A stretch of 64,000 nucleotides of DNA from Gimesia chilikensis (GTDB lineage Bacteria; Planctomycetota; Planctomycetia; Planctomycetales; Planctomycetaceae), in NCBI RefSeq assembly GCF_007744075.1, contig NZ_CP036266.1:558001-622000 (forward strand), in the 5' to 3' direction. This document shows, piece by piece, positions 1 to 9,554 of the stretch. A program made the translations under genes and the position numbers. Under the pieces are notes generated by a model. That model was not told the origin of the DNA. It searched no databases and saw nothing but the letters and a program-made list of their open reading frames with translations. The stretch's first letter is position 1; each line of letters opens with the position of its first letter.

Positions 1-758
1 AGGGCGCGGCGGTCAGCTACCAGGTCGGCGATGCTGATGTCAATTTCATGACCGACGGCACTGATAATGGGAATCGGACAGTCGAAGATGGCGCGGGCGA
101 CCACCTCTTCGTTGAAGGCCCAGAGATCTTCCAGGCTGCCCCCTCCACGTCCGGTAATGATGGTGTCGACCCCTGGAAGTTGAGCAGCGACTTCGATCCC
201 GGCAGCGATCTGTTCAGCAGCTCCATCTCCCTGCACCGCCACCGGGACGATGACAATGTCAGCGGCCTGCCAGCGGCGGGTGATAACCTGCAGCATATCG
301 CGAACTGCGGCGCTGGTGGGACTGGTTACCAGTGCAATCTTCCGGGGGAAGCGGGGGATCGGCTGTTTGTGTTCCGGATTGAAGAGGCCCTCAGCGGCCA
401 GTTTTTCCTGCATCTGTCGAAACGCGAGTTCCAGCGCGCCGACCCCCTGTGGAAGTAACTGTTCGATGTTGAGCTGGTAAGTGCCGCGTGCCTGATAAAG
501 TTCAATCGGACCAGCGGCTACCACTTCCATGCCGTCCTCAATCTGAAACTTGAGTCGGGACGCAGTTCGTTTCCAGATGACTGCACGCAGCTGAGCGTTG
601 TCATCTTTGAGGGTCAGATAGATGTGCCCGGAACGGGCCACCGTGCAGTTGGAAATTTCACCAATCACCCAGGTGTACGGGAAGTTGGCTTCAATCAGAT
701 TTTTAATCTGTCGAGTGGTTTCGGTCACCGACAGAATTTCAGGTTCCAGAAGAGACAT
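1..758 (-). CDS. xseA: Exodeoxyribonuclease VII large subunit (5' part, runs off window)
   Basis: Catalytic large subunit of exonuclease VII, which degrades single-stranded DNA in repair and recombination. Translating the minus strand from the ATG at 758-756 gives about 252 residues with no stop before the window edge. The N-terminal 100 residues look like the OB-fold (begins MSLLEPEILSVTE, with WVIGEISN and the GHIYLTLKD strand). After it come LVTSPTSAAVRDM, the ITGRGGGSLEDLWAFNEE segment and SAVGHEIDISIADLVADRRA, all hallmarks of the catalytic domain. The rest of the roughly 400-450 residue family is missing only because the window ends. A small XseB partner is not visible here. An epimerase-like gene lies 34 bp upstream on the same strand. 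Confidence 0.93.
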   Translation of the reverse strand, partial: MSLLEPEILSVTETTRQIKNLIEANFPYTWVIGEISNCTVARSGHIYLTLKDDNAQLRAVIWKRTASRLKFQIEDGMEVVAAGPIELYQARGTYQLNIEQLLPQGVGALELAFRQMQEKLAAEGLFNPEHKQPIPRFPRKIALVTSPTSAAVRDMLQVITRRWQAADIVIVPVAVQGDGAAEQIAAGIEVAAQLPGVDTIITGRGGGSLEDLWAFNEEVVARAIFDCPIPIISAVGHEIDISIADLVADRRA

Positions 759-792
759 ACAAATGCTTTATCGGGTTAAAATTCAATGGCGA

Positions 793-1575
793 TCAGGGAA
801 GGATTGTCGTGAGGTAATCGATTCCCCGCCGACAGTCCTCTATCCGCTGGTCGCCCTGCGTGCGATCCACGGCGAGCCAGCCCTGATAAGCGGTTTCCCA
901 GACCAGAGGCAGGAACTGGTCCCACATGACCATACCCCTGCCCAGAGGAACTTCCTGGCCGTCGGTATCCATTTCACGAACGGCATCACGCAGACGGTAG
1001 GCGCGAATCCAGGGATGTAGTTCACGGATTGTTTTTTCCGGATTATGGTTATTGAGGACCATGTCGGCTGGGTCGAGTTCGATACCCAGGAAGCCGGCGT
1101 TGACCCGGGAGACCAGATCACGCATGACGGCAGGGGAATTCTTTCCACAAGCGATACAGAGTTCGGTACCAATATGATTCGAAAAGCGCACAAGATCGTT
1201 GAGTACTTCACAGATAAGAGTAAAGTTCCCTCCGTCATCTGTCTGAATGAGCCCCGGATGAATAATCAGGGAAGGTGCCTGCAACCGCCAGGCGAATTCC
1301 AGGGCTGCGCGGATTTGTGACACTCTCTGGTCCAGGAATTCCGGGTCGACCAGGGCGCCCCGGGCAGGCATCCTGAATGAAGCGAGGCTGAGATTGAACT
1401 CTTCCAGCAGTTTACGAAACTGACGGTCTCCAGAAGCCCCGAAAGAGGATGGAGTGACTTCCTGTTGTACATCAAGTTGAATCCCGCGGGCTCCGATGCG
1501 GGCAGCTGTCTTGATAGCATTCCTGATCGGCATGCCGAAGCAGCGGGTGGCAACGGCGAGTTTCAGACGAGACAT
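793..1575 (-). CDS. Sugar phosphate isomerase/epimerase (xylose isomerase-like TIM barrel)
   Basis: A 260-residue single-domain protein resembling the xylose-isomerase-like/AP endonuclease 2 TIM-barrel superfamily that planctomycetes carry in many copies. Strand-helix repeats typical of the barrel are visible: N-terminal LKLAVATRCFG, then GARGIQLDVQ, SLIIHPGLI, GIELDPADMVLNN and a C-terminal GWLAVDRT. The usual metal-binding acids and histidines can be picked out only loosely (H in IIHPG, E and D in IELDPAD), so substrate and even activity are uncertain. No signal peptide is seen, so it is probably cytoplasmic. It precedes xseA with a 34-bp gap and may be co-transcribed with it. The start is an ATG at 1575. 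Confidence 0.7.
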   Translation of the reverse strand: MSRLKLAVATRCFGMPIRNAIKTAARIGARGIQLDVQQEVTPSSFGASGDRQFRKLLEEFNLSLASFRMPARGALVDPEFLDQRVSQIRAALEFAWRLQAPSLIIHPGLIQTDDGGNFTLICEVLNDLVRFSNHIGTELCIACGKNSPAVMRDLVSRVNAGFLGIELDPADMVLNNHNPEKTIRELHPWIRAYRLRDAVREMDTDGQEVPLGRGMVMWDQFLPLVWETAYQGWLAVDRTQGDQRIEDCRRGIDYLTTILP

Positions 1576-1802
1576 GTTCTACCTTAAACAAAACGCGAAA
1601 CGGGTATTTTAACTGAGTCGGATAAACGCAGCAATTCGTGCGACAGGCAAAGTTTATCTAACCGGATGTGAAAAGAGAATGATCTCCCGGCGTTCAGGGA
1701 ACCGGATTGAAAAAACAGGATTCCCAGCCGGGTTCCCCATAGAGAATCCCTCAAAAAATGGTCGATTATGAGAGAGAGCCTCGAATTCACCCGGGAATTT
1801 CC

Positions 1803-4484
1803 ATGATACTGTCATCGCTTCTCACCTGCTACCTTGCGTTGCTGACCGGTTTACCCGTAGAGGGTAATCTCGTGGAAGATACGCTCCCCATTCTGTCATA
1901 CTCATTTGAGACGGACCAGGACCGGGATTTCGATGACATGCCGGATGACTGGTCGCGGCGAAAAGGGCCGGGATATCCCCAGTATGTGCAAGTCAGCATC
2001 GACCGAAATCAGGGACGCACTGGATCTCAGAGTCTGCATATCGGCGTGAACGGGGGCCACGCCACGATCTATTCACCGCCACAGAAAATCGATGGGGATC
2101 ATGCGTACGTCTTTCGCGGGTATATAAAAACTCAGCGACTCAAATACGATGCAGCCATGGTCTCGATCTCATTTCTGGATCATAAGCGACAACGGGTTCA
2201 ACATTTTGTGAGCCGACCTGTGACAGGGACCCACCAGGATTGGGTGGAAGTAACGCTGGGGCCGTTGACTCCAGATCCCAATGTGCGATTTATCGTGATT
2301 GGCTGTCATGTCGCTCATAACAACCTGAAAGATATCTCTGGTGACATCTGGTTCGATGATTTGTGGGTCGGCAGTCTGCCACAGCTGGATATCCTGAATA
2401 ACTATCATCGCCATTTTGTCGATCACGATGCGGAAATCCGGGTGAGCAGCCGGATCAGTGGTTTAAACCCCAAGAACAAATATCGCCTCGACCTGGAGCT
2501 GATTGACAGCTCAAACCGGAAAATTGCGAGTTCAGCGTTGGATCTGGTCACCGATCCCGATGATGTCAAGGGGGCACCCAACAGCAGGTTGCTCGATGGG
2601 AATAATCATACCGAGGTCTGGCGTCTGAAACCGATGGAGTATGGCTTCTATGAAGTCCGTTCCAAACTGGTTCGGGACGAAAAAGCCATTCTGGAAAAGA
2701 AAACTTCCTTTGCTGTGATTGATCTGGTGAATTCCCGTCCCCAGGGGGAGTTCGGTTGGGTGATTTCTGAAGAACACGACCAGTTGCCTGTTTCTGAGTT
2801 GCCTGATATCGCAGCGCAAGCAGGAATCAACTGGATCAAGTTTCCGCTCTGGAATGTTATGGCGTCGACTGACATTCACCATTCCAGTCGGATCGCGGAG
2901 ATGCTCGACCAGTGTTCCAATCAAGGTATTACTCCCGTTGGGTTGTTAAATCATCCACCTCGGGATTTACGCTCGCAGTTCGCCAAAGACTGGCAGGGGG
3001 TCAGCGGAATATTTACGATGCCCGCCAGTTTCTGGTCCCCTTCACTCGAAGAGGTCTTTGCGCGATACACTTCTTTAGTCAATTACTGGCAGCTGGGGGG
3101 AGATGAAGACAAAAGCTTTATCGGAATGCAAAATCTGTCCGAGACGTTGAAGAATGTCAAATCGCAACTGGATCTGATCGGTCGGGATACGCATGTCGGC
3201 ATTCACTGGGACTGGAAAACGCCGCTGCCTGAGAATCATATGACACACAGCTTTGTCGCGATCAATAATGAGGAGCGTCTCAATGCGGCGGAACTGGCAG
3301 TAGAGCTACAGAAGGTGAAGCTGGGATCTGGTATGGGGCCGCACTGGGTTACGCTTACGCCTCTGCCGAAAACCGGTTACGAACCTGAGGAACGGGCCAT
3401 TGATCTGGTCAAACGAATGGTGACCGCGAAATACATGGGCGCGGATGCAATATTTGCTTCGTCTGTGTTTGATGAGCAGCATGGTTTGCTTAATCAGAAT
3501 GGCTCTCCCACGTTGTTATTTCTCCCCTGGCGAACAGTGTCGCTGGCATTACAGGGAGCGAAGTATATCGGCAGTTTCAACATGCCCAATAAGAGTTCGA
3601 ATTTCGTATTCGCACGAGACCAGGAAGCGATCGCGGTCGTCTGGAATGAGGAGCCCACGGAAGAGGAAATCTATCTGGGGGAGAACGCTTATGCCACCGA
3701 TGTCTGGGGGAAACGGATTTCGCTGGAGCGGGATGAGACGACCCGCCGCCATAAGCTGCTGGTGACCCGTTCTCCGATTGTCCTGCGCAAATGCAATCAG
3801 CAGGTCGCTTACTGGAGGCTGGCTGCTCAGTTTGAGAAAGGGAAGTCTAAGAGTGAATATGGCGGGCATGCAGATGCGGTTCTGGGAAAGAATACTTTCG
3901 CTCAGAGTGTGCAGGGCAAGGCAGTGTTGAATGTCCCCAAAGGCTGGGAAGTCGAACCGCGAGAGTGGACGTTTAATGCCGGCACCGGCGAAAATTTCCG
4001 CCTGGAGACATTCATGACACTCCCCACGAATGCGAGCCTGGGGAAGAAAGATGTGTCGATTGACTTTGATATTTTTGCCGAGCGAAAATATTCAATTCGC
4101 GTACATCGCCCTTATCATGTCGGGCTGGGAGATATCGTGATCAAGGTCACGGATCGAAAACTCGAGGGGAATGTTCTGGAGATCGAACAGATCATCGTGA
4201 ATAATACCTCACCACTGGAAACACTGCAGTTCCGTTGTAGTCTGTTCATTCCCAGCATGAAGCGGATGCAGCGTTTTATTACCGAGCTCAAAAACGGACA
4301 GGACCGGAAGCTGTATTACCTGCCGAATGCGGATCGGCTCAAAGGGAAAGAACTCTGGATTCGGGCAGAGCAGGTGAATGGCCGCCGAATTCTGAACTAC
4401 CGCTGGACGGTGGGAGAGAACTGGGAAGCACAGGAACCGGTGACCCGGAAAGCGAATAAACGTCAGACCACATCGGTACGTTAA
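1803..4484 (+). CDS. Secreted glycosidase-like protein with N-terminal carbohydrate-binding-like domain
   Basis: A large exported protein I cannot name. I chose the ATG at 1803 (893 residues) because it places a hydrophobic signal segment (MILSSLLTCYLALLTG) at the N-terminus; an in-frame ATG at 1758 would add 15 polar residues. About residues 30-200 read like a CenC/CBM4-type jelly roll (SYSFETD start, GSQSLHIGVNGG, DIWFDDLWVG end). A middle part around 310-640 has alternating strand-helix character and phrases typical of GH clan-A TIM barrels (GINWIKFPLW, YWQLGGDED, VGIHWDWKT). A C-terminal beta-rich region follows. Polysaccharide binding or breakdown is the natural inference, but catalytic acids are not assigned. 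It converges on scpB with only 9 bp between stops. Confidence 0.6.
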   Translation: MILSSLLTCYLALLTGLPVEGNLVEDTLPILSYSFETDQDRDFDDMPDDWSRRKGPGYPQYVQVSIDRNQGRTGSQSLHIGVNGGHATIYSPPQKIDGDHAYVFRGYIKTQRLKYDAAMVSISFLDHKRQRVQHFVSRPVTGTHQDWVEVTLGPLTPDPNVRFIVIGCHVAHNNLKDISGDIWFDDLWVGSLPQLDILNNYHRHFVDHDAEIRVSSRISGLNPKNKYRLDLELIDSSNRKIASSALDLVTDPDDVKGAPNSRLLDGNNHTEVWRLKPMEYGFYEVRSKLVRDEKAILEKKTSFAVIDLVNSRPQGEFGWVISEEHDQLPVSELPDIAAQAGINWIKFPLWNVMASTDIHHSSRIAEMLDQCSNQGITPVGLLNHPPRDLRSQFAKDWQGVSGIFTMPASFWSPSLEEVFARYTSLVNYWQLGGDEDKSFIGMQNLSETLKNVKSQLDLIGRDTHVGIHWDWKTPLPENHMTHSFVAINNEERLNAAELAVELQKVKLGSGMGPHWVTLTPLPKTGYEPEERAIDLVKRMVTAKYMGADAIFASSVFDEQHGLLNQNGSPTLLFLPWRTVSLALQGAKYIGSFNMPNKSSNFVFARDQEAIAVVWNEEPTEEEIYLGENAYATDVWGKRISLERDETTRRHKLLVTRSPIVLRKCNQQVAYWRLAAQFEKGKSKSEYGGHADAVLGKNTFAQSVQGKAVLNVPKGWEVEPREWTFNAGTGENFRLETFMTLPTNASLGKKDVSIDFDIFAERKYSIRVHRPYHVGLGDIVIKVTDRKLEGNVLEIEQIIVNNTSPLETLQFRCSLFIPSMKRMQRFITELKNGQDRKLYYLPNADRLKGKELWIRAEQVNGRRILNYRWTVGENWEAQEPVTRKANKRQTTSVR

Positions 4485-4493
4485 AAGGCCGGT

Positions 4494-5384
4494 TCAGGCA
4501 GCTTCGAGGTCTTCGTCTTCTGAATCTTCATCCTCAAAGTCTTCGAAAGAATCAGACTCTTCGACCTCGGAAATTTCTTCTGTCTGCTCTTCGGCATCAG
4601 TCGAGAGTTCAGCGACTTCTTCGGACTCACTGGTGTCTTCCGTTTCATCCTCGGTCTCTTCGATCGCAGCTTTCACCGGCTCCTCAGGCGCAGGGCGGAG
4701 CATGTCGGCCATGGGGAGATCTTCCAGGTTTTTCAAGCCGAAGATTTCCAGAAACTTGCGTGTGGTTTCATACAGGAAAGGACGGCCGAGTGAGTCGTCT
4801 TTACCGCCGATGCGAACCAGGCCGCGATCCATCAACTGCTTCAACATTTCGGCACTCTGGACGCCACGAACCGATTCAATGTCCGCACGGGTAATGGGCT
4901 GGCGATAAACGACGATCGCCAGTGTTTCCATGGCGGGTGGGGAGAGTTTGAGAGCCGCCTGTCGCTGATGAAGTTTGTTGAGCCAGAACGAGAACTGGGG
5001 ATGCGTCATCATGCGGTAACCGGTGGCGACTCGCTTGATGTGAAACGCAGACTGGCTGGCCGCCAGTGCGTCATTGAGCTGGTCGATGAGCTCTTTGGCT
5101 TCCTTGGCATTGGCCAGGGTGGCCAGTTGAGCAATCTTTCTTGTAGAGAGCGCACCATCTGCCACAAAGAGTACTGCTTCCACTTTTGCCATTTTCAGAC
5201 TGCGGCGTGTATCCACTTCCTGATCAGTCGCAAACAGCAGACTGCTGGATTGCTCAGACCGTGTCTGAAAATTCCAGAGAAATCCGCGCGCTGGAATTTG
5301 TTGAAAAACGGAATCGGCCAGCGATGTGTTTTTGGGGGTTACGAGGCCGCAGGCGTGATGGTGAGATGCTGGTCCGGGAAACAT
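4494..5384 (-). CDS. scpB: Segregation and condensation protein B
   Basis: ScpB is the winged-helix kleisin-associated subunit of the SMC-ScpA-ScpB complex that compacts and segregates chromosomes. Two winged-helix blocks are visible: KVEAVLFVADGALSTRKIAQ through HPQFSFWLNKLHQ, and LSPPAMETLAIVVYRQPITR through SVRGVQSAEMLKQLMDRGL with GRPFLYETTRKFLEIFGL. The last ~65 residues are strongly acidic (Glu/Asp-rich), a disordered tail often seen in planctomycete ScpB. The ATG at 5384 gives 296 residues; an internal ATG at 5192 starts exactly at MAKVEAVLF and would give the more usual length, so the first 64 residues are doubtful. The preceding lipoprotein gene ends 7 bp upstream, suggesting co-transcription. 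Confidence 0.9.
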   Translation of the reverse strand: MFPGPASHHHACGLVTPKNTSLADSVFQQIPARGFLWNFQTRSEQSSSLLFATDQEVDTRRSLKMAKVEAVLFVADGALSTRKIAQLATLANAKEAKELIDQLNDALAASQSAFHIKRVATGYRMMTHPQFSFWLNKLHQRQAALKLSPPAMETLAIVVYRQPITRADIESVRGVQSAEMLKQLMDRGLVRIGGKDDSLGRPFLYETTRKFLEIFGLKNLEDLPMADMLRPAPEEPVKAAIEETEDETEDTSESEEVAELSTDAEEQTEEISEVEESDSFEDFEDEDSEDEDLEAA

Positions 5385-5391
5385 ATGAAGC

Positions 5392-7161
5392 TTATCGCAC
5401 CGTGAAGTTTTGAGAGTAAGTGGCTACCTTCTGGCTGATTTCATCTTCCACAGTCAGTTTCATGATGTGAGGCCCGAGCGAAATATTGCGGGGGATCTCA
5501 AATTTATAACTGTGGAAGTAATCCTTACGTACATTGCGGCAGAGATCCTCGGTAGTATCGAAGGGGATCTCTGCTACAAGATCACCGTTGGTACCCGCTT
5601 TGAAGATCTGGATCTTTGACTTTAACAGTGTACGGTACATGCCGTCTGCGGTCAGTTCGCTCGTAAAGTTTTCAATTTCTGAATAAACCAGTACGGGACG
5701 ACCGGGCGTGTATTCATCACGTTCGAAGCGTTCGTAACTTCCAAAACTGCTGATCTTGTGGCAGAAGGCGACATTCTTGAGTTTCAGGTTTGCCTTTTCC
5801 TGCAGGCGGGCGGTTGCCTGACGGAGCTGGGTCACTGTTTGAGTGGCCCGATCGGCAACATCTGGAATGGCCGCTTCATCAAAGTAGTTCGCGACTGCCC
5901 AGAAGGTCTGCTGCCAGAATTCCTGATCTGCTGGTTCAATCCCCGGAATCGCTTCCAGGGCACGTTCGTGCTGTCCGGCCATCAGGTAAAGCATGCGGAG
6001 GTAAACGTGCCGCTCAATGTAGTTCTGTTTTTCTTCGGGAGACGAACCCGGCTGAAGCTGAGCGATTTCTGATTCCGCAACCGAGATCAACTGCTGCAAC
6101 TGATCTTGCGCCGATGCACCTGATTGTGCAACAGCCAGGGGGACCATCTGTGGGGCCAGCTCGGCTGATTGTGGATTCGTGACCGGTGCCATTTGTGGAT
6201 TTGGGGACGTGACCGGCAGTTGCTGTGCGGCTGGGTTCTGCTGACCGCTGAAGGCAGTACTGGTACGAGTGATACCATTCTGAATTGCAGACGTGCCCTG
6301 ATGGATCGCTGAGGATAATTTTGTTTTCAGAGGGCCAACCAATGGGATGTGGTTCAAACCCTGGCTGATGGTTTCTGATGTGGAATAAGCTTGTGGCTGA
6401 CCGGGAACGACAGTCGGGAGGCCTGTTTGCGGATTGTTTCCTGTTGTTTCCAGGGTTCCCAGCTGAACTGGATTGTTCATTTGCTGTATCTGCTGGCTGC
6501 CGGGAGTAATCTGCCCCGGTGGAGCCATCTGCTGGGCACTCGCCTGTTGCACGACAGGCTGTTGATTAGCGACTTGAGGCAGGTTTGTATTGGGAGCCGG
6601 AGAACCACCAGGCTGGGTATGTCCCAGGCCGGGTAAATTCACAGGAGCAGCCGGAGACGTTTTGTGTTCGGCCAGCTGTTGAGCCTGCATACTGTTGACC
6701 ATTCTACGCGTACGCAGAATGTTTTTGATCATTTCCGGATCGACGCCCTTGAAACTGGCCAGGTACTGAGATCGTTCCTTTGGCGTCGCGTCTTTCAGTT
6801 CTTCGTGGATGTAGGCCAGCAGTTCCGCGTTATGCGTGGTGACTTTGGCCGGCTTCTTTTCTGGTTGAGTTAACAGTTCCCCAACTGCCTTACCGATTAT
6901 CTCTGCTGTTTCTTTATCTATTTCCACACCGTTGATTTTGGCAACGGCTGTTTCTTCTTCGGCTGTCGTTTCTTTTTCTGCTTTCTCAGATTTCTCTTCA
7001 GAAGAAGCGGACTTTCCCCAGTTCCACGGCGCAACAGGTGCTTTCCAGGCCACGGCCTTAGTACCTGATGTGGAAGCACATCCGCTCATCGATAGAGAAA
7101 GTAGAACAGCAGGGATGACCGTGCTGAGCCGAAATCGTTTCATTATGCTGCCCGGTTTCAT
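5392..7161 (-). CDS. Predicted lipoprotein, low-complexity centre, unknown function
   Basis: I do not recognise this 589-residue protein. The N-terminus (MKRFRLSTVIPAVLLSLSMSGCAS, from an internal ATG at 7143) is a clear lipoprotein signal with a lipobox ending in Cys, so it is probably anchored in a membrane facing the periplasm. An acidic/lysine-rich stretch follows (SSEEKSEKAEKETTAEEE), then a Gln/Pro/Asn-rich low-complexity middle of about 200 residues. A well-ordered C-terminal ~250 residues resembles a helical repeat segment (YLRMLYLMAGQHERALEAIPG) and a final beta domain ending GPHIMKLTVEDEISQKVATYSQNFTVR. It sits 7 bp before scpB on the same strand. The upper start (7161) is used here; 7143 fits the signal peptide better. 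Confidence 0.6.
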   Translation of the reverse strand: MKPGSIMKRFRLSTVIPAVLLSLSMSGCASTSGTKAVAWKAPVAPWNWGKSASSEEKSEKAEKETTAEEETAVAKINGVEIDKETAEIIGKAVGELLTQPEKKPAKVTTHNAELLAYIHEELKDATPKERSQYLASFKGVDPEMIKNILRTRRMVNSMQAQQLAEHKTSPAAPVNLPGLGHTQPGGSPAPNTNLPQVANQQPVVQQASAQQMAPPGQITPGSQQIQQMNNPVQLGTLETTGNNPQTGLPTVVPGQPQAYSTSETISQGLNHIPLVGPLKTKLSSAIHQGTSAIQNGITRTSTAFSGQQNPAAQQLPVTSPNPQMAPVTNPQSAELAPQMVPLAVAQSGASAQDQLQQLISVAESEIAQLQPGSSPEEKQNYIERHVYLRMLYLMAGQHERALEAIPGIEPADQEFWQQTFWAVANYFDEAAIPDVADRATQTVTQLRQATARLQEKANLKLKNVAFCHKISSFGSYERFERDEYTPGRPVLVYSEIENFTSELTADGMYRTLLKSKIQIFKAGTNGDLVAEIPFDTTEDLCRNVRKDYFHSYKFEIPRNISLGPHIMKLTVEDEISQKVATYSQNFTVR

Positions 7162-7521
7162 GGGGTGAAGGGCTGGAGTAACTGTCGCACGCTGATGGTG
7201 CAGAAGGGTAAAACTGTGATTTGGAGGTGATTGAATCTGAGTGAGAGTTGATCCTGATCAGATCCCTGATGGGACAGGAATCGGTTTTTTATGAAAAATC
7301 GCGAAATGAAGCAAGATCGATTCAAGAAAGTTGAAACTACTGTCGGCACTCTCTTTTTCGCAGAGCAAAATGCGGAGTCGCGGGGAGGGTGTTGCGTTTA
7401 AGTGATGGTCTGGAAATGGTTTGCGGTTGGCAGGTGGCATGTGATGCGTCCTCTCCTTGAGGGAAAAGAACGCATCGAGCATGTCTCTGATTCGATTAAC
7501 TGAAAAAAACGAATCTCGAAA
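7162..7521. other. Intergenic region upstream of the lipoprotein gene
   Basis: About 360 bp between the 3' end of the esterase gene and the start of the lipoprotein gene, both on the minus strand. Short open frames here lack Shine-Dalgarno sites and protein-like composition. I saw no hairpin with a T-tract and no convincing -35/-10 pair. It presumably holds the promoter of the lipoprotein-scpB unit and the 3' end of the esterase transcript. Confidence 0.5.
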
Positions 7522-9486
7522 TCAGGGAAGTTCCCAGTTGCTGTCGAAGAGTTCAGCCCAGACCGTTTCATTCTCGAAATTACCATCTTTGTTCTCTTTG
7601 AACTTGATGACGGCAATATCACCCAGCTTGGGGAACAGCCAGGAATTGGAAGCGCGGAAATCTTTTTCATGCATGGTATGCCCGGAATTGATGACCACAT
7701 ATCGCGTCGGATTCAGAGGGTTGGGATAGATCAGGGCAACTCCATGGTCTTTGGTATCATAGGTCTTCCCGTTGACGGTGATCTGATCGTTCGACCATTG
7801 GATCGGCAGGTCTTCGACAATTTTGGCGATCAACGCATTGGAGCCAGGGTCTCCGAACAGAATCAGGTTCTTGTCGGCGATGGTCTGATCAGTAACCTCT
7901 TTATCTGTGATGACGGGAACCTTTCCTCGCAACCACTTGTCGAATTCTTTCTCGAAAAGAGAGAGCACGGATTGCGACCAGGCTTGTTGCTCGGGAGTCC
8001 AGGGAGTGCCAGTCCCTTTCACGCAAACAAAGGGCAGGGTGAAGGCGTCGTCGATCGGCCCCTGTAGATTGCGGCGTTTGCGTAGATTCGAGTTTTCGAT
8101 GAAGGCTTTGGAATCGTCGTATTTGAGCACATCCCAGCCGCTGTTACCTTTGACAAAGTAGACCTGGGGCAGCAGTCCGCTGGCTGCCGACTCCAACGGA
8201 AGCAGGGTCCCGTCCAGTTCGACTTTGGGAGCGATATCACGGGCGATAGACAGGGCAGCCACATTGTCAGTGGTCAGTTCCAGATTTCCTGATTCCTCAT
8301 CCAGTCCCCCTTCGACGGTGGTCGGCTCGTACATCTGGTCCAGCTCTTCGATGTTGAGCCATTCGCATTCATTGAACTTGGGGGTGTATGTAATAAAGCG
8401 GATCTGCTTGCGGCCCGGCCAGGCGGGGCGTCCCTCTTTGGAGATCTTCAGCAGCTGTGCAAGGAAATCCTGATAAGCGGGCATCCGTGACTGATGTGCC
8501 GCCTCGGGGCTGATATACAGGGGGATTTTGATATCCAGTTCTTTAGCCTTTTCGACCATCCGAGTGCTCGAGACCAGCTGCTTGTCTTTTCCGCCTCCAT
8601 AGGTCACGACTGGAACATCCGCAGCGTTGAGGGCGTAGTCGATGGAGTCATAAATGTGCAGAGTTTTATCCTGATAGGGAGGCAGTTTCTCTTTATGGTT
8701 CTGATACTGGTAGAAATCGACAAAGCCCGCTCCCGGTCCCACACCGCACCATTCAGAGGGATAATGCAGTCCCAGATGCCAGGCACCAGCGCCTCCCATG
8801 GAGAAGCCACGCAGGGTGATCCGCTGTTTGTCGATCAGGTAACGTTTTTTGACATCGGCGATCGCTTCATGTACGTCAACTTCTCCACTCCAGCGCCAAC
8901 CGTTATCTGTCCGGCCAAAGGGATCAAGGTGCAACCAGTCGTGATCTTTACGCGGTCCTCTGCCATTTGGATGCATGATAAAGAAGACTTCGTTGCGTCT
9001 GCCTCCTCGGCCATGCAGTTCCACATGCAGGGGCCAGCGCTGGCTGGATTTCTGTTTGAAGTCTGCAGGAAAGGTCAAAGCATACGGTTGTACGGAGCCA
9101 TCGATCTTCGAGTAGTATCCGAAGAGCACCGTACCCTTCGGATCAGTCCACTCGGGTTTGCCTGCTGCGAGTTGACTGGCTCGCTGGCGTCCGGTTTCGA
9201 GAACCTGGTAGGTCTCTTTGACGTACTGTGGTTTGTAAAATTCCTTGTGGCGTAAAATCCATTCTGCTGCTTTCGCATAAATTTCCACGTCGGCGAGCAG
9301 GGAGCGTTCGATCTGGGGATTTTGTTTAAGTGTCTGAATCTGCTGTTGCAGTTCCTGAAGTTCTGCTTCGAGTTTCTTGCGATCTGCAGGAGGTGCATCC
9401 TGAGCAGAGAGATTTGCGGGAGCAGATACCAGTAAGGCGAAGAATGCCAGCGCGGGGACAAAGCGGGAGCAGAGGCTGCGATGCAT
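7522..9486 (-). CDS. Secreted alpha/beta-hydrolase (prolyl-oligopeptidase/esterase-like)
   Basis: A 654-residue exported hydrolase. The start ATG at 9486 gives a classic signal peptide (MHRSLCSRFVPALAFFALLVSAPANLSAQ) followed by a short coiled-coil-like segment (ADRKKLEAELQELQQQIQTLK). The alpha/beta-hydrolase core spans roughly residues 120-370: LHVELHGRGG gives the oxyanion region, ITLRGFSMGGAGAWHLGLHYP holds the GFSMGG nucleophile serine, and VTYGGGKDKQL plus SPEAAHQSRMP are good candidates for the acid and histidine. The last ~280 residues form a second region with no name I can attach. Related planctomycete proteins are usually called prolyl oligopeptidase family or acetyl xylan esterase-like; the substrate is unknown. 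Confidence 0.78.
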   Translation of the reverse strand: MHRSLCSRFVPALAFFALLVSAPANLSAQDAPPADRKKLEAELQELQQQIQTLKQNPQIERSLLADVEIYAKAAEWILRHKEFYKPQYVKETYQVLETGRQRASQLAAGKPEWTDPKGTVLFGYYSKIDGSVQPYALTFPADFKQKSSQRWPLHVELHGRGGRRNEVFFIMHPNGRGPRKDHDWLHLDPFGRTDNGWRWSGEVDVHEAIADVKKRYLIDKQRITLRGFSMGGAGAWHLGLHYPSEWCGVGPGAGFVDFYQYQNHKEKLPPYQDKTLHIYDSIDYALNAADVPVVTYGGGKDKQLVSSTRMVEKAKELDIKIPLYISPEAAHQSRMPAYQDFLAQLLKISKEGRPAWPGRKQIRFITYTPKFNECEWLNIEELDQMYEPTTVEGGLDEESGNLELTTDNVAALSIARDIAPKVELDGTLLPLESAASGLLPQVYFVKGNSGWDVLKYDDSKAFIENSNLRKRRNLQGPIDDAFTLPFVCVKGTGTPWTPEQQAWSQSVLSLFEKEFDKWLRGKVPVITDKEVTDQTIADKNLILFGDPGSNALIAKIVEDLPIQWSNDQITVNGKTYDTKDHGVALIYPNPLNPTRYVVINSGHTMHEKDFRASNSWLFPKLGDIAVIKFKENKDGNFENETVWAELFDSNWELP

Positions 9487-9554
9487 GGAGGAACCCTGAT
9501 CATGAAAAAAGGAATCGGTACCGAATACGGCGGGTGATTTCTCAATTTACATTA

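Noticed and set aside
8494..9255. Long plus-strand frame of 253 codons
   Set aside because: Lies opposite the esterase gene, whose signal peptide and GFSMGG motif are convincing; treated as a shadow of coding bias.
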